A stretch of 64,000 bases of DNA from Hippopus hippopus (lineage: Eukaryota; Mollusca; Bivalvia; Cardiida; Cardiidae): assembly GCA_946811185.2 (NCBI GenBank), contig OX328113.1, positions 25,333,521 through 25,397,520 of the forward strand. The letters are read 5' to 3'. Below the pieces are notes generated by a model. The model was given only the letters and a program-made list of their open reading frames with translations, ran no database searches and was not told the DNA's origin. Below, in pieces: positions 24,801 to 36,800 of the stretch. The stretch's first letter is position 1; each line of letters opens with the position of its first letter. The position numbers were made by a program, and so were the translations under genes.

Positions 24801-27800
24801 AAACCTCAGAGTACGTCAAACGATGACGGGGAGCATGTTGTTCAGACGGAGAGTAAGGATGCTAATCGTTTATTGAAAACGCTGCTCAGTCAGCCTGATG
24901 AGGAATATGAGGAACCGTTCCGACATGAGATAAAGAAAGAGGAATCTGCTGAGGCGCAAGCCGTTCAACAGAAAGAAGCAAGCAGCGTGGAGATGGAGAA
25001 GAATGAAGCGGAAGCAAAAAAGCCAAACAACATTCTTCTGAAGGTAAACTTTATCTTTTGACCAGACACTCAAAATTTGGACATGCCCAGTACCTTAGCA
25101 TCTTTAGACCACAATTTTTTGCGAGAAAGGAAAGTATTACCAGAAAATGAGGAAAATGCTACTTACTAGCATTTCTCATTATCCAAGTTGTTTTCAAAAG
25201 TTTTGTTATCCCCCGCCAAAGGCAGAGGGATATAGTTTTAGTGTTGTCCATCCGTCTGTCCGTCCTTCTATTCGTCTGTCCGTCCGTCTGTGTGTCCGTC
25301 CAAGACAATATCTCCAATACCATTGGACGGAATTTCGTGAAACTTTATACATGTGTACAATAACCTATTCCGCTGATATAGTTATTTTCTTTCTTTGATT
25401 CCATGCAAAATGGCTGACTTGGAGCGATTTTGAGTTGCATGGTTGCGTAAGTTTTTGAAAAGGTCTTTTTCGATGGGGGATATCATTTCAACGAAATTTC
25501 TTATTCTTCAAGGTTGTTAAAATATGGGACTGTTTGGTTAATCTATTACCACACAATCTCAACTTTTAAGGACCTTGAGAAAGAAAGCCTTTGAAAACAT
25601 TTTGGGAAAAGGAGAAAATGCTGGTAACCAGCATTTTCTCCTTATTCCACAATGTTTTCTGCTATTCCCAAAACAAATTTGAAAATAAAATCACATTTGA
25701 CGTCTGCAAATGCTTTGAATTTGGGCAAGTCTAAAATTTTATCGTTTGGTAATCAGTTAAGGATTATTGAACCATTTACCACACAATGCCAAGTTTTAAC
25801 AACCCTGAGAATTAAGCCTTTTGAGACATTGTGGGAAAGAGGAGAAAATGCTTGTAACCAGTATTTTCTCCTTTTACAACAATGTTTTCTACCCTATCAA
25901 AGGTAAATTCCATCTTTTGAAGCATATTTAACTCATTACCAAACGACAAAATTTTAGGTTTGTCCAAATCGAAAGCACTTGCAGACGACAAAATAAAAGT
26001 GACTGAAAATTTGAAATTTGTTTTGTGAAGGGTAGAAAACATTGTGGGAAAAGGAGAAAATGCTGGTTAGAAAACATTGTGGGAAAAGGAGAAAATGCTG
26101 GTTACTAAAGGCTTCTTTCTCAGGGTCGTCAAAAGTAGGGATTGTGTGGTAATGGGTTAATGTCATCTGCAAATGATTTCAATTTGGAATAGTCCTAAAT
26201 TTGTTGTTTGGCAAGGAGTTCAACCATTGGTCCTTTTCTAAAAAATTCCAAGTCTTTTAACAATTAAAGAAAAGAAGCCTATTGAAATCATTTTGGGAAA
26301 AGGAGAAAATGCTGGTAACTAGCATTTTCTCCTTTCCCACAATGTTTCAAAAGGCTTCTTCCTCAGGGTCATTAAATCTCAGGAAAATACTGTAATGGTT
26401 AACTCTTTACCACACAGTCTTCAACCTCGAGGTAGAGGGTTTTTAAAACAGTCTGGAAAAAGAAGAAAATGCTGATAACCAGTATTTACAGACAATGTTT
26501 TCTACTAATTTTAAGACAATTTCCATCTATTTGAGCCACATTAAATTGGTCGTCTGCAAATGTTTTCAATAAAGACAAATCTAAAATTATGTTCTTTGAT
26601 AAAGAGTTAATAAAAGGGGGGGGCTGAAATTACATGAAAAAGGAGAAAAACCTGTTTGAAAGAAGATACAAAGCTCTTAGGGATGACTATCTCTGTTAGA
26701 ACCTCATATTTCTCTTTTATCATAATGATAGAGGGATTCCTTACTACTTGTATGGCCGAGCCCCGGTAGCTAAGTTGGTAGCGTACAGGCTTTGAGAACG
26801 GGAGGTCACTGATTCGCGATCCCTGGCTTGGCCAATTTCTTTCTGAGGATTGATGGTAGTCATTGTGACAGGACTCATTCCTCTCTCAATGCTTGATCAT
26901 TGTTTTGGTTTTGATCATGGTGTTGTGGGAAAGCAGCCAATGGTATGGAAAGAACATTGTTTGGAGTACTGGTAAAAGAAACTCTTGGAAAGCATAGATC
27001 AGTGCACTGGCTGTTGTGATATAACTGAAATAATGTTGAAAAAAGGCGTTAACTCTTTACCAAAATTTTACACTGGTACAAATTGAAAGCATTTGCAGAG
27101 GACAAAATAGACCTGACTCAAAAATTGAAATTTGTTCTGGAAGGGTAGAAAACAATGTGGGAAAAGGAATAAATGCTGGTTACCAGCATTTTCTCTTTTT
27201 CCCACAATATTTTGAAAAGGCTTCTTTCTCGGAGTCGTGAAAACCCGGGATTGTTTGGTAAAGAGTTAAACACCATACAAACATGTTGTGTGGGGTACTT
27301 ACCCTTTACCTTATAATCCACTGTTTTGTTAATACTCTGCTTGAAAGCTTTGGAGAAAAATGTGGAAAAAGGCGGGAAAAAAAAGGTAACCTGCTTTTTC
27401 TCTTTTTCCCACTAGGTTTTCTACCCGTTTTACTCTTTACAACTCGGCAAAATTCTAGACCTGTCGAAACCCAAAGCATAATGCTGACCCTAATTTAAAT
27501 GTGGCTAAAATTGTGGAAGCTGTCTTTGATAGGGGAGAAAATATTGTGGGAAAAGGAGAAAAAGCTGGTTAACAACATTTTCTCCTTTTCCCACAATGTT
27601 TTCATAAAACTTCATTCTCATAGTCGTTAAAAGTCAGCATTGTGTGGTAAAGGGTTAACTCTTTACCAAACGACAAAATTTTAGATTAGATCAAATTGAA
27701 ATCATTTGCAGAGAACAAAGTTTAATGTGACTGAAAACTTGAAATTAGTTTTGGTCAATGTAGAGAATATTGGGAGAAAAGGAGAAAAAGCTGGTTACCA

Positions 27801-30800
27801 GTATTTTCTCCTTTTCCCACGATGTTTTCAAAAGGCTTTTTTCTCTGGGTGGTTAAAAGTCAGGATTGTATGGTAAAGGGTTAACCCTTTACCAAGCAAT
27901 CAAAACTTTTAATGAATCTCAAGAGTAAAACTTTTGAAACGTTTCTGAAAAGGACACAGTGCTGGTATTACAATCAACATTTTCTACTTTCCTAACATTG
28001 TTTTCTGCACTTTTTAAATGACAAGTCTTATTATTTGAACCATATTTTATTTGCCGTCTGCAGGTGCTTTCAGTTTTCGTAAGTCTAAATATTTTACGTT
28101 TGGTGGTAAACTAAAGGGTTAAGACCTGCTCGTATTGAAAGTTTTTTGCAGGTGAGGAATTGAATTTGATGCCAATTATTCTGTTTTTGAAATACTGGAA
28201 AACACTGCAGAAAAAGGAGTTTATAAGTTTTTTCCTATGACTAGTTTTTGGGTTGATTTAAGAGTAGATTGCTTGATAGCTTAACCCTGTACCAAACAAT
28301 CCCAGGTTTTCACGACCCTGAGGGAGAAGCCTTTTGAAAACGACGTGGGAAAAGGAGAAAATGCTGGTAACCAGCGTTTTCTCCTTTTTCTACAATGTTT
28401 TCTTCCCTATCAAAGACAGAAATCAAAATTTGAACTACATTAAAATTGTCGTCTGCAACTGCTTTGAATTTGGACTGGTCTAAATTTTGTCGTCTGGTAA
28501 AGAGTTAACATGAAAAATAAAAAAAAATTGTAGACTTGTCAATATTGAAGGCATTTACAGCCAGAAAATAAAGTACAGCTCAAATGATGGGGTTTGTTCA
28601 TGAAAGAAAAAACATTGTGGGAAAAGGAGAAAATGCTGGTTACCAGCATTTTCTCCTTTTCCTGCAATGTTTTCAAAAGGCTTCTTCCACAGAGTCATTC
28701 AACCTTGTGATTATTTGGTAAGAGTTTGAAATTTTTTTTTTTAATTTCAGCAATTGTTAAGCACAGATGATGATGCTTACTTCAAGGAAGCCAAGAAGGA
28801 AGGTTTAACACAGATTGAGAATAGCTCGCTGATCCCAAAGTTAATTGACGATTCAAAGAAAGACAGTTGTAGATCGGCTCCAGCTGTGAGTCTGTTTACC
28901 TGCCATAATGTTTTACCTAATTGCTGTACAATTTTAACTGTTTATCTTCCTTGCAGCTGGGTTCCATGCTCTGTTAAAAGGCAGTTTAATGCATCTGCGG
29001 AAAGTTTCAATCTAGGTCAGCCTACGCAGTCTACACAGGCTGACCTAGGTCAAAACTTTTTAGTTTTGGAAAATTTTCTGTATGCCCATGGATCATTCTA
29101 CCACAGAATATAGACAGTTGTAAGACAAAATGGATTTTATGGATCCATAAGTACGAGGGTACTTCGAAAAGTTCTCGACCTCAACAAGAAAACATCCTCA
29201 AAGACAGATCGTTTCTATATTATTTTTCAACATAGTCCCCCTGAACTTCAATGCACTTTGACCACCAATGTTCAAGCTTTGCAATCCCTTCTCAGAAGAA
29301 GTCTGCAGTCTGAGCCCCAAGATACCCTTCATATGACGTCATTGTCACTCTCAAAACGGCGGCCCCGCAAGTGGGATTTCAGTTTGGGGAATAGGTAAAG
29401 TCTGATGGTGCCAAATCTGGAGAGTAAGGTGCATGGGGCAACAGTTCAAAGCCGCATCTTTCTGCTTCTGCGACTGCCACTTGTGCTGTGTGAACAGGAG
29501 CATTGTCCTGGAGCAACAAAACTCCAGCACGCAGCTTTCTTACTGAGTGAAATGCAAAGTGTGTCATCTGCATACAAAAGACACTAGAAGTCTGAAATTT
29601 TAGGTACACTTATATATGGTGTTCTGCTTTGCCATTATGTGAAACAAAACCAGATTCTCACCATATTTCTGGGTGAGGCCGAAAACTTTCTGAACTACCC
29701 TCGTATGTAATGACTTGCTCAGTATAATGCATTAAGGAAATGCGCTTCACCCTCTTTCACCAGAGCATGGCTTAATTATATACTACCCAAAATTTGCTAG
29801 GGGTCACCATCTTAGATTCAGCTAATATGTATGAGTGATATGCATCAGGTATGGTTTTTCAATTTGGAACATTGCCTCACTGATGAAATAAATCATCTTA
29901 AGAAATTAATATTTAAGGAAAAAAGTATTTTTGCAACATATACCTGTATTGAAATATCTAAATGATACCTATCAAAGTGTGAGTAGTATATATGCAGCTG
30001 AATGACTTTGAAAATAAATTCTGAAAACTATTTGAGCATTTAACTCTTTACAAGACGACAAAAGTTCTAGACTTGTCTAAATTGAAAGCATTTCCAGACA
30101 ACAATTTCAGTGTGGCTCGAATGATGCAATAGATCGAGTAAAAAACTTTGATAGAGTAGAAAACATTGTGGGAAAAGGAGAAATTGCTGGTAACCAGCAT
30201 TTTCTCCTATTCCCACAATGTTTTTAAAGGGCTCATTTCTCAGGGTTGTTAAAACTTTGGCTTGTATGCTAAAGGGTTAAATACAGAATATCCAATGGTA
30301 CGCTATTGGCAAAATTGATCCAGATTCAGATTGCTCATGGTATGCAGCCTGATCTTGGATTCACACATCCAACATTTTGTAGTATATTGTGACCTCTACC
30401 GACTGGAAGTTGTAATGTTTTAACCTTTAGACTGCCAATAACCCTACAGACATTGTAATGTATGTGCAATGTCAAGGCAGATTTTGTCACTGTACATCTG
30501 GATATAAGACCTTAATATATATATAATGTCAAGCTCATTGTAAATCTAGAAATAAGACCTTAATATATACAATGTCGAGGTAGATTTTGTCATTGTACAT
30601 CTAGAAATAAGACCTTAATATATGCAAGTCGAGGTAGATTTTGTCACTGTTAAACTAGAAATAAGACTTTAATATATGCTATGTCGAGGTAGGTTTTGTC
30701 ATTGTAAAACTAGAAATAAGACCTTAATATATGTAATGTCAAGGTAGATTTTCTCATTATAAATCTAGAAATAAGATCTTGATATATGCAATGTCAAGGT

Positions 30801-33800
30801 AGATTTTGTCTGAAATATCTCTAGGACAGTGTAGATAAAAGATCAGACTGCATGCCTTGTGCAGTCTGATCTTAATCTATAATGGCTGTAAAAGCAACAA
30901 TAGTTGTGAAAGATGCTTTAACCCTTTACCACACAATCCTGAGTTTTCACGACCCCCAAGGAAGAAGGTTGTCGAAAACAATTTGGGAAAAGGAGAAAAT
31001 GCTGGTAACCAGCTTTTTCTCTTTTTTCCACAATGTTTTCTACCCTATCAAAGAAAGAAAACATCATTTGGGATGCAATCAAATTGTCGTCTGCAAATGC
31101 TTTCAATTTAGTAGAGTCCAAATTTTTGTTGTTATGTAAAGAGTTAAGGTTTAATCTCTGTAATACTCAAGGGACATTCAATTTATTTAGCTTTTACCAG
31201 ATGAAAAAATTGTAGACCTGTCCAAATTGAAAGCATTTGAAGACATATCAAATGTTTTTCTTATAAAGGGATTCTTATAAAGGGATTTGTCTTTGATAGG
31301 GTAACAAATATTATTGGAAAAGATGAAAATGCTGTTAGTCAGTATTTGCTCCTTTTTCAATGTTTTCCAAAACTTCTCCCCTAATGCGATTGTTTTGTAA
31401 AGGGCTATGGCTAAATTAACTCTTTACGACACAATCATGAGTTTTAACAACCTTGTAGAAAGAAGCCTTTGGAAAACTTTGTGGGAAAAGGAGAAAATGC
31501 TGGTAACCAGCATTTTCTCCTTTTCCCACAATGTTTTCTACCCTGTCAAAGACAAATTTCATCATATGAGCCAAATTCGAATTAACGTCTGCAAGTGCTT
31601 TCAGTTTGGACAAGTCTAAAATTTTGTTCATTTGATAAAGGGTTACAAAGAAAGAATTAACCTTTGTTTCAGGAGAGTACAAGTGCCGACTTGGACCACC
31701 GACAGCGTCACAGGTCTGAGCCCCAAGAACCCCAGTCGACCACAAGTCATTCACTTCCCATGCCGCCATTATCATCACCTTTGAACTCTCCAACAGCCCC
31801 TAGCTTCAGTTTATCACAGTCAAATGTTGATACCTCATTGTTGAAAGGGATGTTTAATGTTAGTGCAAATACCTCAGTCAATCTACAGCTTAGTGGCGCA
31901 AACAATTTATTCAATGGTGGAAACATAAGTAACGCTGTGTTTACGAGTGGAACCAGTGTTTCCACGAGTCGCTTATTAAGTGTGAGTAGTTCTAGCGACA
32001 TGAGTGTGAATACGAGTAGTAAAGATAAAAGTATCGACAAACTGCTACATATGTTGTGGGAAGGTGAAAATGGTAGTAGTGACGAACGTGAAACTGTTAA
32101 AAGTCATTTAGATAATTTAAAACGCAAGCATGACTTAATAGAGGCTGTGAGTGATTCGGAAAATTTGACACTACAAAGTAGTACCACAACCACAGCTTCC
32201 AGTAAACTATCACGTGAAAATGCGCTTCTTAGCCAGCTGTTGTCAAAACGGTCGGGGGATGAGGTGGAATTTGTTGTGAGTACGCGGAGTATACAACCGT
32301 CAGGTGTCCCACAGTCAAGGTATCCGCCAAACTTAGCCTCAAAACTTTTAAAAGTGAATCCATCATCCGCAAGTTTGAGTGTGCAGGATAATAATAAACG
32401 ACAAAGAACAAATGATGGGGTGCCTGGTCCATCAACGTTAGAACGGGCCTTGATCTCGGCACAAAAAATGGACAACTTGTTGCCGAGCAGTTCCCCAGTG
32501 GATCCAGGCAGTTCTGGTTTCAGTCAGAACTCGAATTCAGGTTTCAGTAATATAAGTAGTGATATATCTAGTTCACAGTTCAAGGAGCAGTATTCAGAAT
32601 TACAGAACATGCTGAAATCTGTGTCTGAGGACTCATCGGTTGCCACGGAGGTTAACCTCGATGACAATACAGACCACGTTCTTGCTCAAATCCTACAGCA
32701 AGCTGATGATTTAGAGCGGGATGTTTTGTCGTATAGATCTCTTTCAGGTTCAAATAATGCCGCTGGCAATCAAAGTTCACAGAAATCATCTCAGGATTCA
32801 GGGAATAGATTAGTTAGTGCTCAAAATTCGGGTTTGGTACCTGGCATGGTAAACAGGAACTTTAATCAGAGTAATACTGGTTCCACTCCTCTTGGAACTA
32901 CGTCAACTCCGCCTGTTGATATCATTAAACAATTGTGGGATGAATCCATTGATATAGACTCTCTACTAGGGAGCAGTAATTCATTGATAGGGACAAATGA
33001 TTCCAAGATGGATATGAATGACCAGTTAGCAATCGATGCCATACAGAAACAATTAATGACAGAATTACCCGGTCAAAATATCTCAGGAACTTCTCCTACA
33101 AATGGATCAATGCCACCATTGCAAAACAATATGAATAGACAAAGGATCTTGCAGGTTGGTTTGACTGACCAGCAGGGTCCAATGACTGGTCCCCCAATGC
33201 AGCAGACGACGGGTATGATGGGGAGCCAGACAGGTCAGTTGACTGGTATGAATGGGCAGTTTGCACAGAATTCAGTACGGCAGGCCCTGTCTTCACAAGT
33301 AAGGGGTTTGCAACAGCCGGGCTATGTACCCAATCCTCACTCGCAGAGTTTTCCCTCGCAGGGCCCCAGATTGCCACATCCTCAAGGTGAGAAAACCTTT
33401 TTTTTTGGGAGGGAGGGAAATGGCGTTTTGATGAACCCTTCATAGAACCCTTCATAAAACATTGTTGTGTTTAAGGACCCTGAAGAGAAAGGATTTTTTT
33501 TTTTTTTTTCCAAAACATTGCTAGAAAAGGAGAAAATACTGGTAACCAGCATTTTCTCCTTTTCCCACAATGTTTTTTACCCTTTCAGTGACAAATATCA
33601 TCACTTGAGTCATATTTGATGCTTCGTTCACAAATGCTTTCAACGGTTATAACTCCAGATTTTTGTCATTTGTTAAAGAGTTAAAAGAAAAAAATTTATT
33701 AATTATTTTTAATTGAAAAGCAGCTACTTTTTAACTAGTTGTCACAGATCTCAAAAGAAAGTCATGATATGAGAAAAAACAGTTAACTCAACAATATTCA

Positions 33801-36800
33801 GCGAAAAACAATCCTATATTTTGAAAACCTGAAGGCCCTGGGTTGGAACCTGACTAGATTCATTGGGTTTTTCATCAAAATGTCCTTGGGCAAGACACTT
33901 CAGAGCCCAAACCTTGTACTGATGATACCCAAGAAACCCATAAATATGCGAGTTGTTGCCATGATATGACTGAAATAATGTTGAAAGCGTCGTTTAACAC
34001 CAGTCAACCAATCTATCTGTATTTCAGGACCACTAGGAAGTGCCTTACCATCCCCAACACAGAGGCCTATGTTTCCTAATCCCAATCCTAATTCAACAGC
34101 ACAGCAGGTTAGTAGCATGACAGGCTCATTTAAGGAATGATGATAATTATTTTGTTTTCATGGAGGTATGAAAAAAAAAAAACCCTAATATCTCCATGAA
34201 AATAAAAAAATTACCTTCATTCATTATAATTCAGTATCACAACATCAAGTATGCACATAAATAATACATGTACTACATTTTTTTTTTTTTTTGTTTATCC
34301 AATTTTAAGTTTTTGCCCATTTCATTGATATTTCATGGGGCTGTAAAACTGCTCATTCGTGACGTAAAAATGTGTAGTTCATGACGTCATCATGGCATTG
34401 AATATTGCAGATTTAGTTGATCTATTACTAGGCTGGAAGTTAGTTTAAAATTAGGAAATTCCTACCCAGTAAACTGACGATGAGTTTTAAGCTCTCTCTT
34501 AGACTTTCTGAATTTATTATTGGATATTTTGTCAATTTATGATAATCGGAGAAAATAAACTCAATTGGCATTTGAATTTCAGACTTGGATTTTGGACTTG
34601 GTATAAAATTAGAAAGAAAAACATGATGAAATCTCATATACATGTTTGTTTACACTAGTTTGGCAGCAAAAGTAGTTCCGGCACTGCATATATTTTTTTT
34701 TTATGAAGCTATGAAAAAAGTTTTCAGGGGAAATGCTGGCAACAAGCATTACTTTCCCTGTCCTACAATGTTTTCTACATTCTCACACACAAATGTCATT
34801 GTTCAAGCCACATTTAACTTCTGGTCTGCAAATACTTTCAATTTTGACCATTCTAAAAGTATGTTGTTTGGTGAAGAATTAGATCCATACTCCAAAGAAA
34901 AAAATTTTGGACTTGTCCATATTTATACCCCCGCAAAACAAATGTTTTCAGGAGTATACTGGAATCAGCCTGTCTGTCTGTCCGTCCGTGTGTCTGTCCG
35001 TGTGTCCGTCTGTGTACAAAATACTAGTAATTTTGTGTCGCGAACTCCTCCTACAGTTTTGCTGCTATTGTATTGAAAGTTTGTTGATACATTGATCGTA
35101 TACTGAAGTTGTGCAAGACGCAGTTTTCAATCATCTATTCCCTATGATTCAAGGATAATCTCCCCTTGAACTTAGAATTTTTTTTTTGTTAAATTGCCTG
35201 TTTCTGTCAAAGCGCTGGCGGGGGTATCAAGTCACATTCAGTGACAGCTCTAGTTAACTTTCCCAAACGACAAAATCTTAGACTGGTCCAAATTGAAAGC
35301 ATTTGCAGACGACAAAATAAGGGTGACTCAAAAATTGAAACTTGACTTTGGAAGAGTAGAAAACATTGTGGGAAAAGGAGAAAATGCTGGTAACCAGCAT
35401 TTTCTCCTTTTCCCACAGTGTTTTCAGAAGGCTTCTTCCTCCGGGTCATTAAAACCAGGGATTGTTTGGTAAAGGGTTAAAGCATTTGCAGACAACAAAT
35501 GGGGCTCAAATGACTGAATTTGTCTTTGAAAGGGTAGAAATCCTTGTGGGAAAAGGAGAAAATGCTGGTTACCAGCATTTTCTCCTTTTCCCACAATGTT
35601 TTTTGAAGGCCTCTTTCTAAGGATGGTTATAACTCTGATTGTGTAGTAAATGGTTAACTTGCTGTTTTTAGCATACCTGAACACAAAGTGCTCAAGGTGA
35701 GCTTTTCTGATTGTGCCGTGTTGAGCCGTCAACCATTTACCTTTTGTGCACTCTAGAGACCACATTTCTGTCAGATACTCATGAAACTTGGTCAGAGTGT
35801 TTATCTTGATGACATCTCTAGCCATTAAAAAAATAGGTCAAGTTGGTCAAAAAGTAGGTCACATTCATGTGCTTTAAATCATTAAAATCGGGATCTCTTC
35901 ACTCTTCAGCTCTATCAACCCTAGATGACTTTGCTCAGGTATGCGTTTTAGGGCTGATGGCCCTCTTGTTAGCTCACCTGAGTACAATGTGCTCAAGGTG
36001 AGCTTTGTGATTGTTCTGTGTCTGTCGTCCGTCGTCAACTTTTACCTTTTGTGCACTCTAGAGACCACATTTTCAGTCAGATACCCATGAAACTCGGTCA
36101 GAGTGCTTGTCCTGATGACATCTCTGACCAGTTCAAAAATAGGTCAAGTTGGTCAAAAAGTAATTCACTCACATTCATGTGTTTTAAGCCATTTAAAATC
36201 AGGATCTCTTCTGCTCTATCAACCCTAGATGACTTTGCTCATGTGTGTGCTTTAGGGCCAATAGCCCTCTTGTAGATCATTAAAATCGGGATCTCTTCAG
36301 CTCTAGATGACTGCTCAGGTGAGCGCTTTAGGACTTACGGTCCTCTTGTTTGTTGTTCAAGGTACGACAATCATTATTACAACAACAGAGGTTGAAGCAG
36401 ATGAGAGAAAGAGACAAGCAGAGACTCCAACAACAGGACAGACAAAAAATGTTGCAGCAACAAAGGTCATATGGAGGTCAACAGTTTCCAGGGCAACGCT
36501 TTCCTCCAGTACGTCACAACCTCACCATTCGCAAAATATTTTGTTCAGTGAATCAAACGGTGCATACTCAAGCTCTACGAACTGCTGCACAGATTAATCC
36601 TTCACTACACCATCCAGAGTTTAACTCTTTACCACACAATCCCGACTTTTAACGACCCTGAGAAAGAAAGCTTATGAAAACGTGGGAAAAGGAGAAAATG
36701 CTGGTAACAATGCTGGTTACCAGCATTTTCTCTTTTTCCCACAATGTTTTCTACCCTTCCAAAATCAAATTTCAATTTTTGATTCACATTTATTTTGTCG

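Noticed and set aside
30460..30811. CRISPR-like array
   Set aside because: Units are contiguous tandem copies without unique spacers, in an animal intron.
31416..32475. Minus-strand open frames over exon k
   Set aside because: Shadow frames of the long Ser/Asn-rich exon; the plus frame has splice sites and phase continuity.
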